64,000 bases of DNA, taken from Ralstonia pickettii DTP0602. Its GTDB lineage: Bacteria; Pseudomonadota; Gammaproteobacteria; Burkholderiales; Burkholderiaceae. The translations under genes and the position numbers were made by a program. Within the stretch, counting starts at the first letter, position 1. Every line of letters begins with the position of its first letter. The notes beneath the pieces are model-generated. The model saw only the letters and a program-made list of their open reading frames with translations. It was not told the origin of the DNA and did no database searches. The stretch is from the NCBI GenBank assembly GCA_000471925.1, contig CP006667.1:1922001-1986000 (forward strand), written 5' to 3'. Of the stretch, positions 34,742-43,952 are shown piece by piece.

Positions 34742-35152
34742 TTACGCGTGAGGATCGGCGCTCAGGCCGAGGGCCTTCAGCAGCGTCGGACGGTCGTAGT
34801 ACTCCCGCCACAGCGAGATCAGCGCGCCGTCGAACTCGAGGATGCCGACCGTCGGAACCGAACGGCCAACGCCGTCAATGATGATTTCGTCGATCCGCTC
34901 CACGATGAGCGCCTCGTCGGCAGTACCCATGCGCTGGATATGCAGCTTGACATGCTTGTTAGGCTTCGCCGCTTTCTCGATGCGCTCTAGGAATGCTTGC
35001 CGCCCCACGCAAGGGTCCAGCATCACCGAATGCAGCACGCCGTCCGGGGCGAACAGGCTGGCGCACTTTTGCCAATCCTTTGCTTCCCAGGCTTGTGTCA
35101 TTTCCCTAAAGACATCTTTCTTCTGTTCTGCGGAAAGTGTGGATGCGACCAT
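34742..35152 (-). CDS. SnoaL/NTF2-like small protein
   Basis: 136 residues, one cone-shaped NTF2 fold: FREMTQAWEAKDWQKCASLF, then APDGVLHSVMLDPCVGRQAF, and WREYYDRPTLLKALGL at the end. Such proteins are often ketosteroid-isomerase-like enzymes, hydrolases or uncharacterised helpers. It is 55 bp ahead of the SDR gene and behind the hydrolase gene on the same strand, so the three probably form an operon. Reaction unknown. Confidence 0.85.
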   Translation of the reverse strand: MVASTLSAEQKKDVFREMTQAWEAKDWQKCASLFAPDGVLHSVMLDPCVGRQAFLERIEKAAKPNKHVKLHIQRMGTADEALIVERIDEIIIDGVGRSVPTVGILEFDGALISLWREYYDRPTLLKALGLSADPHA

Positions 35153-35362
35153 CTGGATTCCTCTTTTCGTTATCGGTTGAATTGCCGGCTGTCGTCCCTG
35201 ACTGGCCGCTGGTCCTGCGTGGTCTCGCGCCCGCGCATTCTGCTGCTAATGAATGCTGCTAGCCCCGCGGGTGAGGGTCTTTGCAGTTGAATTACAGCGC
35301 TTGCTGTGCTGTCTATCCAGATCAATCTGGAAAATATCTCGTATGTCGAGAAAACGGCGGCA

Positions 35363-36070
35363 CTACGCGGTGCTTCGCTCCCGCAGCAACTCCCTTAAAG
35401 CACTGGCAACTGCTGAGGGTTGTTCGAGCGGCGCCATATGTCCCGCCCGCTCGATCCAGGTCAGGCTGGCGCTCGGTATCTGCGCGGCAATTTCCGCCGA
35501 CAACGCAGGCGGTACGACGCGATCTGCGCGTCCGCAGATGGCGGCGACTGGCATTTGCGCCGCAAGCAACGCAGCACGCGTATCGCGCCGGGACATGATG
35601 GCGCGGATCTGGCGCGCGAAGACGTCGGGACCAAGCGTTTCGAACATCGTGCGCAGCGCTTGGGCCGGGACGCTGTCCCCGGCATGCGCGGGATGGAGAT
35701 TAAGCGCAAGCAGTTTGTGTGTCAGCGCTGAGAAATCCGTCTGGATTGCGTCGAGCAGCGTCTTGCGGCCGGCCGTCTGTTCTGGACTCTCGGGCCGCAT
35801 GGACGTACCGAGCAGCGCGAGGTGGGACACGCGCGATGGCGCCTGCGCCACGATTTCCTGCGCGACGTAGCCTCCCATCGAAAAGCCGGCCAGCGCGAAG
35901 CGCCCTTGCTGCTGCGCCAGCACGCTCTGCGCCATCTCGGCAATGCTGGTCTGCCAGCTCAGATCCGCAACGCTGATGTCCGCCACGTCGGTGAGTTCGG
36001 CGGCGACCAGGTCCCACACGCTGGCGGTGTTCATCATGCCCGGCAGCAGCCATAGTCTGATGCGATTCAA
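35363..36070 (-). CDS. alpha/beta hydrolase
   Basis: About 235 residues if read from the TTG at 36070, which has cggagg six bases upstream; an ATG at 36124 would add 18 residues without a ribosome-binding site. Marks are IRLWLLPGMMNTASVWD, the nucleophile elbow AGFSMGGYVAQ, CGRADRVVPP with the acid and ERAGHMAPLEQP with the catalytic His. Resembles 3-oxoadipate enol-lactone hydrolase-type enzymes, but the substrate is not determined. A 210-bp gap without a gene separates it from the SnoaL-like gene. Confidence 0.85.
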   Translation of the reverse strand: MNRIRLWLLPGMMNTASVWDLVAAELTDVADISVADLSWQTSIAEMAQSVLAQQQGRFALAGFSMGGYVAQEIVAQAPSRVSHLALLGTSMRPESPEQTAGRKTLLDAIQTDFSALTHKLLALNLHPAHAGDSVPAQALRTMFETLGPDVFARQIRAIMSRRDTRAALLAAQMPVAAICGRADRVVPPALSAEIAAQIPSASLTWIERAGHMAPLEQPSAVASALRELLRERSTA

Positions 36071-36246
36071 TGCAGCCTCCGTTCGACTAGAGTGGGGCGT
36101 CGCGCGTTGTTCCCTGCTTGCCATGACAGCGCGTTCACCGAATCACCATCATCCCGATGGTTAGTGCCAGCGACCGACAGCCCCGTTTGTCGCGATTACA
36201 AGGGACGGACTTTCGGCATACAAGCGGAATTTGCTATATTTGCTCA

Positions 36247-37023
36247 ATGGATGAGAAAAATACTGCTTTGTCCCCCGTAGCGGGCACGCAAAGTGCCGCC
36301 AGGGCCTTGTCGCTGTTGCGGCATGTTGGCGCCAACCATGGCTCCGGCATCCGGCTGCGCGATCTGATCGCGGTGTCAGGGCTTGATCGCTCGACCACGC
36401 ATCGTTTGCTGACGTGTCTGATCGAAGAGGGCTTCGTCGAGCGCATCGGTACCACGAAGCTCTACCGGCTCGGAATCGAAGCTCTGCAATGGGGGTTCTC
36501 GTCCGCTGGGCTGTCTAGCGTAAGCGATCGTTTTCGCCCGGTGATGCAGCGGCTGGCTCGCCAGACCGGTGACACGGTATTCCTGCTCGTGCGCAGCGGC
36601 GATTTCGCCGTTTGCCTGTGCAGAGAGGAGGGCGATTATCCGGTCAAGGCTTTCATCGTGCAGGTCGGCGTTCGGCGCCTGCTCGCCACTAGCGCAGTGG
36701 GTGTTTCCATCATGGCCATGCTGCCCGATGAAGAGATTGCACAAATGCTCGCAAGAAATGGCAAGGAGTACAGCCGGCTCGGTATCAGCGCAAGCCAGCT
36801 GCGCCAGCTGATCGCACGCGCACGAAAGCTCGGTTACTCGGAGTCGGCGGATCCACATGTCGAAATGAGCGGTGTAGGATGCGCGTTCGCGCTGACCCGC
36901 AACAGCTATGCAGGGATTAGTATCGCGGCGATCAACTCGAGGATGCCGGCGAAGCGTCGCGCGGAACTGGGCGAGTTGCTGGTGCAAGAAGTCGGCCCGT
37001 TTGGTTGGCGCGGCGAGGGATAA
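36247..37023 (+). CDS. IclR-family transcriptional regulator
   Basis: 258 residues from MDEKNTALSPVAGTQSAARA. The HTH is RLRDLIAVSGLDRSTTHRLL; the effector domain includes GDTVFLLVRSGDFAVCLCRE and LATSAVGVSIMAMLPDEEI. A TATATT -10-like box lies just before the start. It is divergent from the hydrolase-SnoaL-SDR operon (176 bp between starts), which it probably controls, and convergent with the second IclR gene. Confidence 0.92.
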   Translation: MDEKNTALSPVAGTQSAARALSLLRHVGANHGSGIRLRDLIAVSGLDRSTTHRLLTCLIEEGFVERIGTTKLYRLGIEALQWGFSSAGLSSVSDRFRPVMQRLARQTGDTVFLLVRSGDFAVCLCREEGDYPVKAFIVQVGVRRLLATSAVGVSIMAMLPDEEIAQMLARNGKEYSRLGISASQLRQLIARARKLGYSESADPHVEMSGVGCAFALTRNSYAGISIAAINSRMPAKRRAELGELLVQEVGPFGWRGEG

Positions 37024-37065
37024 TAGACTGCTTATACGGCAAGGCGCGGCTGGCCCCGCCTGGTC

Positions 37066-37854
37066 TCACATCAGCTGACGGGCCAAAGTTTGCAATTTCG
37101 GCCCGATCTCTTCCAGCAGCCAGGATCGGTTCAGTGGACGTCCCTGGAACGCGCAGTTTAGCGCCGCGGGCTCACCGCGATCAATCCGGCCGAGTGGCAC
37201 GGCCACCGCCTGCACATCGGGAAAGATTTCGCCGACCGACACGCAGGCCCCCCAGCGCGAATACTCGGCCATGTTGCGGCGTAACTCCGCCTGGTGCCGC
37301 TGCCACTCCTCCGGCGCGCGGACCCGCAACTGGTTCATCAAGGCCTCGCGCTCTGATGGCGCGCATGACATCAGGTAGGCTCGCCCGATCGCGGTCCCGG
37401 CGAGGGACTGCCGCGTCCCCACATCCAGCGGATAAACCTTGTGGTGGTGCGAGCGGATTGCCTCGATATAGACGACGCTGAGGCGGTCCCGGATACCGAT
37501 CGACACCGAGCCTCCCGTGCTTTCGGCAAGTTCGAGCAGGTAGGGTCGTGCGCGCCGGCGGATCGTGAACAATTCCAGCAGCGGGTAGCTCAGCGAGAGC
37601 ACCGCACTTCCGAGCCGGTATTTGCCGTGAGGCTCGTCCTGGGCCAGATAGCCCATTGCCACCAAGGTGTAGGTCAGTCGCGAAATGGTCGCCACCGGCA
37701 GCTCCAGGCGGCGCGAGAGTTCCTTGTTACCCAGTACCGGCTCCTCAGGCGTAAAGCAGCGCAACAGAGCGATCCCGCGCGCCAGCGTCGTGGCGAATTG
37801 GCGGTCTCCCTCGTATTCGAGCAGGTCGAGCGGTACGCGGCGCGGAACGGACAT
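37066..37854 (-). CDS. IclR-family transcriptional regulator of the carotenoid-oxygenase operon
   Basis: 262 residues from MSVPRRVPLDLLEYEGDRQF; another ATG at 37884 is possible. HTH GNKELSRRLELPVATISRLT; effector domain with GGSVSIGIRDRLSVVYIEAI, SLAGTAIGRAYL and VAVPLGRIDRGEPAALNCAF. It is divergent from the carotenoid oxygenase gene at 37977 with 122 bp between them, and a pair of direct repeats lies in that gap, so local control is likely. Confidence 0.92.
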   Translation of the reverse strand: MSVPRRVPLDLLEYEGDRQFATTLARGIALLRCFTPEEPVLGNKELSRRLELPVATISRLTYTLVAMGYLAQDEPHGKYRLGSAVLSLSYPLLELFTIRRRARPYLLELAESTGGSVSIGIRDRLSVVYIEAIRSHHHKVYPLDVGTRQSLAGTAIGRAYLMSCAPSEREALMNQLRVRAPEEWQRHQAELRRNMAEYSRWGACVSVGEIFPDVQAVAVPLGRIDRGEPAALNCAFQGRPLNRSWLLEEIGPKLQTLARQLM

Positions 37855-37872
37855 GAACAGGGTATTTATGAC

Positions 37873-37901
37873 ATATCGAAACAACCATCAGTATATCAAA
37901 A
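37873..37901. promoter_or_regulatory. candidate IclR operator, two direct repeats
   Basis: ATATCGAAA at 37873-37881 and ATATCAAAA at 37893-37901 have starts 20 bases apart, so both face the same side of the helix. They lie between the divergent IclR gene and the first carotenoid oxygenase gene. Function is inferred from position and periodicity. Confidence 0.4.
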
Positions 37902-37976
37902 ATGCTGTCGGTGTTTCCCGAGCTCACTCCCTAGACTGACGCCATCGATCTTCACAGCGCAACGGAGGCACTCAGT

Positions 37977-39416
37977 ATGCAAGACGATCTGCCCGTCCTC
38001 GACAATCCCGCCCTGAGCGGCAACAACGCGGGCATCCAGCAGGAAGACTCTTTTGACGAGTTGCCCGTGATCGGCTGTGTGCCGGCGGATCTGAATGGGC
38101 TGTATGTGCGCAACGGACCCAACAACTACTTTCCACCTGACTGGCGCTATCACGCCTACGACGGCGACGGCATGCTGCATGCGGTGCGCTTCCGCAACGG
38201 CAGGGTGAGCTACCGCAACCGATGGATCGCCACCAGCGCGCTGCAGGAAGAGAAGGCCGCGGGGCGCGCGCTGTGGAAGGGACTAAAGGAACCGCTGCGC
38301 GCGGACCGGCCCGACGAGCCGCTCAAGAACACCTCCAACACCGATGTGAAGTACCACGCGGGCCGGCTGATTACCATGTGGTATCGCTCTGGTATGCCGT
38401 ACGCGGTCGATCCCGACAGTCTGCAGACCATTGGTCCCGCCGATTTCAGCGGGGCCGTTACACGGATCTCGGCGCATTCCAAACCGGACGAGCACACCGG
38501 CGAGCTGATGTTCTTCGACTATGGCTTGACGCGGCCGTTTATGGAATACGGCGTGATCGGACGGGATCGAAAGGTCGTGTACCGCACCGAAATCCCGCTC
38601 GACGCGCCAAGTCTTCCGCACGACATGGCCATCACCGAGCACTACAGCATTCTGCACGACTTCCCGTTGCGGCCAGACGCCGAGGCGCTGCGCGCGGGAC
38701 GCTACAAGCTGCGCTTCGATGTCAGCGAACCGTCGCGCTTTGCAGTGATTCCGCGCCATGGCCACGCAGATGAGATTCGCTGGTTCAGCGCCAAGCCAAC
38801 GTACATGCTGCACGTTGTCAATGCATGGGAAGACGGTGACGAGATCGTGATGATCGGCACGCCGTACCGCATCCACGCAGGCCCCGACGGTCAGCCGGAC
38901 GCGCGCAGGCTGGAGCGGACCATCCATTTGCGGCAGCGCGACTTCCTGCTCTACCAGTGGCGCTTCAATCTGAAGACAGGCGAGACGCGCGAAGGCCCGA
39001 TCGATGACGTGCTCAACACGGAATTCCCCGTCATCAACAGCACGTACCAGGGGCGCAGGAATCGCTGGTCGTACAACGTAGTGTTTCCGCATGGCGGCCA
39101 CGAAGAGCCCCGCTTCCCGGGGCTGGTCAAGTATGACCTCGATACCGGCGGCTATGTCGCATACAGCGCCGGCCCGCGCCATTTCTACAACGAGCCCGGC
39201 TTCGCGCCGCGCGACAACAGCATGGCCGAAGACGACGGCTACTTGGTCTGCTTTGTCTGGAACCCTGTTGATGCCCGCTCGGAAATTCAGGTGTTTGATT
39301 GCAGGGGCGCGAACCTTGCCCAAGGACCCGTTGCGCGCGTGCTGTTGCCACGCCGCGTCCCCAACGGTTTTCACGCCACCTTTGTCAGTCAAGCGACGCT
39401 TAATCGTTGGAAGTAA
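37977..39416 (+). CDS. carotenoid/lignostilbene oxygenase family protein (first copy)
   Basis: 479 residues, RPE65-like seven-blade propeller family, about the length of isoeugenol monooxygenase and lignostilbene dioxygenase. The four iron-binding histidines can be placed: H167 (RISAHSKPD), H215 (PSLPHDMAITEH), H279 (TYMLHVVNAWEDGDE) and H466 (RVPNGFHATFV). No signal peptide, so cytoplasmic. These enzymes split C=C double bonds with O2 into two carbonyls. It heads an operon; the acyl-CoA ligase gene starts three bases after its stop. Substrate could be a phenylpropanoid, stilbene or apocarotenoid-like terpene. Confidence 0.94.
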   Translation: MQDDLPVLDNPALSGNNAGIQQEDSFDELPVIGCVPADLNGLYVRNGPNNYFPPDWRYHAYDGDGMLHAVRFRNGRVSYRNRWIATSALQEEKAAGRALWKGLKEPLRADRPDEPLKNTSNTDVKYHAGRLITMWYRSGMPYAVDPDSLQTIGPADFSGAVTRISAHSKPDEHTGELMFFDYGLTRPFMEYGVIGRDRKVVYRTEIPLDAPSLPHDMAITEHYSILHDFPLRPDAEALRAGRYKLRFDVSEPSRFAVIPRHGHADEIRWFSAKPTYMLHVVNAWEDGDEIVMIGTPYRIHAGPDGQPDARRLERTIHLRQRDFLLYQWRFNLKTGETREGPIDDVLNTEFPVINSTYQGRRNRWSYNVVFPHGGHEEPRFPGLVKYDLDTGGYVAYSAGPRHFYNEPGFAPRDNSMAEDDGYLVCFVWNPVDARSEIQVFDCRGANLAQGPVARVLLPRRVPNGFHATFVSQATLNRWK

Positions 39417-39419
39417 ATC

Positions 39420-41168
39420 ATGATCTTGGTATCCAGGGACAAAATCGAAGACTATGTCGCGCGCGGATGGTGGGGCGAGCGGACGCTTGGCGCAATGTTC
39501 GTCGAGACCGCGGTGCGGCAGCCTACCGCCTTCGCAGTCGCCGATCCACCTAACCGGTCTGCGCTGTGGGGCAAGGCGGCGCAACAGTGGACGTGGGGCG
39601 AACTCCTCGAGCAAGTCGGCCGCTACACCGCTTGGCTGCACCGGCAAGGTTTGCGCAAGGACGACATCATTGTGCTGCAGCTCCCGAATTGCGTTGAGCT
39701 GCACGCGCTATACATTGCTTGTGCCATCTCCGGCGTCATCGTGTCGCCTGTGCCGATGCAGTACCGCTGGCATGAGCTGTCCCACGTGCTGAGCATCACC
39801 GGCGCGAGGTTCGCCATCACGACGCAGCGCGTCGGTTCCTTCCACGCGGCCGAGCAGTGGGCCGCCTACATGACGCAATGCGCCGCGCTGGAGCAAGTCT
39901 GGTGCTATCGGGACGGTTCGGACGACGCCTTGCCGCCCGCCATCGGCGACCTTGACGCCGCGCTAACGGCTACCACTGGGTGGAACGCGGCGGCGCTATG
40001 CGCGCACATGGAGGCGATTGGCCTGACGGCCCATGACGTCTTCACCATCTGCTGGACCTCCGGCACCGAAGCCCGCTCCAAGGGGGTGCCGCGCAACCAC
40101 AACGAGTGGTTGGTGGTCGGTCAATCGGTGGTGGAGGCCGGCCGCCTGCAGCCCGGCAACCAGCTGCTGATTCCTTTCCCCTTCGTCAACATGGCGGGAG
40201 TCTCGACCAGCCTCGTGGCGTGGCTGCTGATCGGCGGCGGCTTGCATCATCATCACCCGTTCGACATCGAGGTATTTCTCACGCAGTTGCGAACCAGCCT
40301 GATCGACTATACGGTGGCTGCCCCGGCCGTGCTGAGCCGCCTGCTCAAGGAGCCGGAACGTCTCAGCGAAGTCGACCTGCAGCGCCTGAAACGCATCGGT
40401 TCGGGCGGCGGCCCGCTGGCGGACTGGCTGGTGGCGCAGTTCGCGCAGCGCTTCAACGTCGAAATCGTCAATTACTTCGGCTCGAATGAAGGCGCGGCAC
40501 TGTCGTCGACGCCGGAGGACATCCCCGACCGCAGCCAGCGCGCGCTGTACTTTCCGCGCATGGGAGTGCCCGGTTACACCTGGTCGCACTCCAATGCAAA
40601 GCGTATCCGCACCCGCCTCGTTGATCCCGATACCGGCGCGGAGATCGATGTGCCGGGCCACGTCGGCGAACTCCGCTTCCAGGGACCAGCGATCTTCAGC
40701 GGCTATTTCAACGCCCCTGAGCTGTCGGCGCGCGCGTTCGACGAGCAAGGCTACTACCGCACCGGAGACCTGTTCGAAATCGCTGGAAATCGTCATCAGT
40801 TCTATCGCTTCGCAGGGCGCCACAAGGACATCGTGATCCGCGGTGGCATGAATATTTCGTCGGAGGAAGTCGAGAACCTGCTGCTCGGCCACCCCGATGT
40901 CCGGGAGGTGGCGGTAATCGGCAGCCCCGATCCGATACTGGGCGAGCGTGTCTGCGCGGTAGTAGTGCCGCAACCAGACGCCACCGTCACGTTGCCTGCG
41001 CTGGTGGCGCATTTGCGCGCGGAAGGTGTCGCAGCCTTCAAGCTGCCGGAGCAATTGCTGATCACGGCCGAGCTCCCACGCAACCCGGTCGGCAAGGTGC
41101 TCAAGCGGGAGTTGCGCCAGTTGCTGGCGAGCGTAAGTCAGAACACGAGTGCGGCGGTGCAGGGGTAG
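39420..41168 (+). CDS. AMP-forming acyl-CoA ligase
   Basis: 582 residues, ANL superfamily. The phosphate-binding loop is CWTSGTEARSKGVPRNHNEW, which departs from the usual TSGTTGxPKG (Thr replaced by Glu-Ala, Lys shifted). Others are VNYFGSNEG, GYYRTGDLFE, GRHKDIVIRGGMNISSEE and the C-terminal NPVGKVLKREL with the catalytic Lys. It activates a carboxylic acid to its CoA ester. Placed between two carotenoid oxygenases, with start and stop almost touching the first. The closest readable role is activation of the acid obtained after oxidative cleavage or of the acid that is then cleaved. Confidence 0.93.
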   Translation: MILVSRDKIEDYVARGWWGERTLGAMFVETAVRQPTAFAVADPPNRSALWGKAAQQWTWGELLEQVGRYTAWLHRQGLRKDDIIVLQLPNCVELHALYIACAISGVIVSPVPMQYRWHELSHVLSITGARFAITTQRVGSFHAAEQWAAYMTQCAALEQVWCYRDGSDDALPPAIGDLDAALTATTGWNAAALCAHMEAIGLTAHDVFTICWTSGTEARSKGVPRNHNEWLVVGQSVVEAGRLQPGNQLLIPFPFVNMAGVSTSLVAWLLIGGGLHHHHPFDIEVFLTQLRTSLIDYTVAAPAVLSRLLKEPERLSEVDLQRLKRIGSGGGPLADWLVAQFAQRFNVEIVNYFGSNEGAALSSTPEDIPDRSQRALYFPRMGVPGYTWSHSNAKRIRTRLVDPDTGAEIDVPGHVGELRFQGPAIFSGYFNAPELSARAFDEQGYYRTGDLFEIAGNRHQFYRFAGRHKDIVIRGGMNISSEEVENLLLGHPDVREVAVIGSPDPILGERVCAVVVPQPDATVTLPALVAHLRAEGVAAFKLPEQLLITAELPRNPVGKVLKRELRQLLASVSQNTSAAVQG

Positions 41169-41213
41169 CACTGAATCGCCCGCATCGATCAAATTTCATA
41201 TAGCGAGTCAACC

Positions 41214-42689
41214 ATGCATGTCGAAGTCGTCGGAGAAATCCACCCTACGCTAGCGCTCGAAGGGCATCCCTACACTTCCGGGCCGTTCACCCCTAACTAT
41301 CGCGAAGTCAATGCCGTTGACCTCGAGGTCGAAGGGACGATCCCGGCACGCCTCAATGGCGTCTATCTGCGCAACACGCAGAACCCGGTGCACCAGCCGC
41401 TCGGCAAGTTCCATCCTTTTGATGGTGACGCAATGTTGCACTTGATGAGCTTTCAAAACGGGCGCTGCGAATACCGCAACCGCTTCGTCCGCACCAAGGC
41501 GTTCCAGCAGGAGCAACAAGCCGGGCGGGCGCTGTATGCCGGCCTGATCGACAAGCCGAGCTTGTCGGAGCTGCCGGGCTGGGGCGCGCGCGGCGGGCTG
41601 CGCGACAGCGCCGCGACCGACGTCATCGTCCATGCCGGCAAAGCGCTCGCGATGTTCTATCAATGCGGCGAACCGTACCGGTTGGATGCACGTACCCTGG
41701 AATTGGAGGGGGTCGATGCCTGGGGCGCCGACGTGTTGCGGGACTGCGGCCTCTCCGCCCATGCCAAAGTCGATCCTCGCACCGGCGATCTGCTCTTTTT
41801 CAACTACAGCAAGGACGCCCCGTACATGCATTACGGCGAGGTCGACCGGCAAAACCGGCTGGTGCACTACGTGCCGGTGCCGCTGCCGGGCCCACGGCTT
41901 CCGCACGACATGGCGTTCACCGAACATTTCGCCATCCTGAATGACTTTCCGCTGCATTGGGACGAGAATCTGCTGCCGCAAGGCAAGCACAAGCTCAGCT
42001 ACTACCCCGACAAGCCGTCGCGCTTTGCCATCGTGCCGCGCCGCGGGGCCGCCTCGGCGCAGATCCGCTGGTTCGAGGCGAGCCCGACCTACGTGCTGCA
42101 TTGGCTCAATGCCTGGGAAGACGGTGACGAGGTGGTGCTGCATGGCTATCACCAGAAGACGCCCATGCCGAAGGCCGGCTACGACAACACCGGCAACACC
42201 ATGGGGCCGGACCGGTATGGCCCGACGCTGTACGAATGGCGCTTCAACCTGCGCACCGGCGCTACGCGCGAACGCCGCCTGGACGAGCGCTATCTCGAAT
42301 TCGGCATGGTCAACATGGAGTACTGGGGCAAGCCGTATCGTTACTCGTACAACATGCTTGCGCATCCCGGAGCATTCCTGTTCGACGGCATCCTGCGCTA
42401 TGACCACACCACCGGCGAGTCGCAACAGTATCTGTTCGGCGAAGGCCGCTTCGGCAGCGAATCGCCGATGGCGCCGTGTCACGACGCGCAGGGTGAGGAC
42501 GATGGCTATGTGGTCAGTTTCGTCACCGACATGAACACCGAGCGTTCCGAATGCCTGGTGCTGGACGCCCGCGATCTCGCCGCCGGGCCGGTCGCGCGCA
42601 TTTTCCTTCCCCATCGCGTCAGCAGCGGCACGCATGCGTGCTGGGCCGATGCGAGGGACATCCAGTCCGATTGGGCTGGCTTGCTGTGA
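41214..42689 (+). CDS. carotenoid/lignostilbene oxygenase family protein (second copy)
   Basis: 491 residues. Iron ligands are H183 (GLSAHAKVD), H231 (PRLPHDMAFTEH), H296 (TYVLHWLNAWEDGDE) and H474 (RVSSGTHACWA). It shares many segments with the first copy (NRF/NRW, LPHDMA.TEH, FAIVPR, LNAWEDGDE) but has a different loop around residues 115-135 (LPGWGARGGLRDSAA), so it is a diverged paralog and not a recent duplicate. Intact and presumably active on a related substrate. It is followed after 21 bp by the thiolase gene. Confidence 0.94.
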   Translation: MHVEVVGEIHPTLALEGHPYTSGPFTPNYREVNAVDLEVEGTIPARLNGVYLRNTQNPVHQPLGKFHPFDGDAMLHLMSFQNGRCEYRNRFVRTKAFQQEQQAGRALYAGLIDKPSLSELPGWGARGGLRDSAATDVIVHAGKALAMFYQCGEPYRLDARTLELEGVDAWGADVLRDCGLSAHAKVDPRTGDLLFFNYSKDAPYMHYGEVDRQNRLVHYVPVPLPGPRLPHDMAFTEHFAILNDFPLHWDENLLPQGKHKLSYYPDKPSRFAIVPRRGAASAQIRWFEASPTYVLHWLNAWEDGDEVVLHGYHQKTPMPKAGYDNTGNTMGPDRYGPTLYEWRFNLRTGATRERRLDERYLEFGMVNMEYWGKPYRYSYNMLAHPGAFLFDGILRYDHTTGESQQYLFGEGRFGSESPMAPCHDAQGEDDGYVVSFVTDMNTERSECLVLDARDLAAGPVARIFLPHRVSSGTHACWADARDIQSDWAGLL

Positions 42690-42710
42690 ACCCCCAACCG
42701 AGCCATTGAC

Positions 42711-43952
42711 ATGAGCCAATCCGCATACATCCTCGGCGGCTACCAGACCGACTTCGCCAAGGTCTGGTCCCGCCATGGACAGGACATCTCCGACATCATC
42801 CGCGACACCACGCTCGGCACCCTCGACGCCTGCGCGCTCGATGCAGCGCAGATCGAGAGCATCCACGTCGGCAACGCGTTCGGTGAACTGCAACGCCAGC
42901 AGGCGCATCTCGGCGCGATGGTGGCGCAAGTGGTGCCGGAACTGTGGGGCGTACCGGCCATGCGCCATGAGGGCGCCTGCGCGTCGTCGTCGCTGGCAGT
43001 ACTGACGGCGATGGCGGAGCTCGAAGCCGGGCGCTATGATTGCGTGCTGGTGGTAGGCGCCGAGGAGTTTAAAAACATCTCGGGCCACGAAGCCTCAAAA
43101 AATCAGAATTCCGCCGCGTGGCAAGGTCGCGAAGAGATCGAATGTACCTTCATGTGGCCCGCGGCATTTGGGCGCATCGCGCACGAGTATGAGCGCCGCT
43201 TCGGCTTGGACCGAAAATACCTGAATCGCATTGCCGAGATTAACTACGGTAATGCTCGCCGCAATCCATTGGCGCAGACCCGCAACTGGCAGTTCAACGC
43301 CGACAGTTTCACCGACAACGACGAAGCCAACCCGCTGATCGAGCCGGGCACGCGCCGCCAGGACTGCGGCCAGGTGACCGACGGCGGCTGCGGCATTGTA
43401 CTGGCCTCGCCGCGCTTCGCGCAGGAGTATGCGTGCCGGCGCGGCACATCGGTCGACCAACTGCCGCGTATCGCAGGGTGGGGACACCGCACCGCCGGCC
43501 TGCGCTTGCAGGACAAGTTGGAGCGCAGCCGTGACCAGGCCTATGTATTCCCGCACCTGCGCCACGCCATCGAGGATGCCTGGCGACGGGCCAATGTGAC
43601 GGGTATTGAGGCGATCGACGGGGTCGAGACCCATGACTGCTTCACCACCACCGAGTACGTGGCGCTGGATCACCTCGGCCTGACGCCGCCGGGGCAGAGC
43701 TGGCAAGCCGTGGAAGACGGCAGCATTGAACCGGGCGGACGGTGCCCCGTCAATATGAGCGGCGGTTTGATTGGGTGTGGGCACCCGGTGGGCGCCACCG
43801 GCGCGCGCATGTTGTTGGATGCCGCGCGCCAGGTGACCGGCACGGCAGGGGAGGCGCAAATCGAAGGCGCAAAGCGGCTCCAGACGCTGAATATCGGCGG
43901 GTCGTGCGCCACCGTGGCCAGCTTTGTGGTGGAGCGGGAGGGGGAAGCGTGA
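42711..43952 (+). CDS. thiolase (SCP2-type acetyl-CoA acetyltransferase)
   Basis: 413 residues. In contrast to the protein at 13815, the catalytic elements are kept: RHEGACASSSLAVLTAMAE with the nucleophilic Cys, VETHDCFTTTEYVA, and SGGLIGCGHPVGATGARM with His and Cys. The C-terminus reads NIGGSCATVASF. It thiolytically cleaves a 3-oxoacyl-CoA. Its stop overlaps the GTG start of the enoyl-CoA hydratase gene by four bases, so the two are coupled. Part of the carotenoid-oxygenase operon. Confidence 0.92.
   Translation: MSQSAYILGGYQTDFAKVWSRHGQDISDIIRDTTLGTLDACALDAAQIESIHVGNAFGELQRQQAHLGAMVAQVVPELWGVPAMRHEGACASSSLAVLTAMAELEAGRYDCVLVVGAEEFKNISGHEASKNQNSAAWQGREEIECTFMWPAAFGRIAHEYERRFGLDRKYLNRIAEINYGNARRNPLAQTRNWQFNADSFTDNDEANPLIEPGTRRQDCGQVTDGGCGIVLASPRFAQEYACRRGTSVDQLPRIAGWGHRTAGLRLQDKLERSRDQAYVFPHLRHAIEDAWRRANVTGIEAIDGVETHDCFTTTEYVALDHLGLTPPGQSWQAVEDGSIEPGGRCPVNMSGGLIGCGHPVGATGARMLLDAARQVTGTAGEAQIEGAKRLQTLNIGGSCATVASFVVEREGEA

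Noticed and set aside
38283-39704. 473-codon open frame on the minus strand
   Set aside because: Antisense to the first carotenoid oxygenase; composition rich in His/Arg/Val as expected for shadows, no domain.
41250-43088. 612-codon open frame on the minus strand
   Set aside because: Antisense to the second carotenoid oxygenase and the thiolase; long only because of high GC at third positions.
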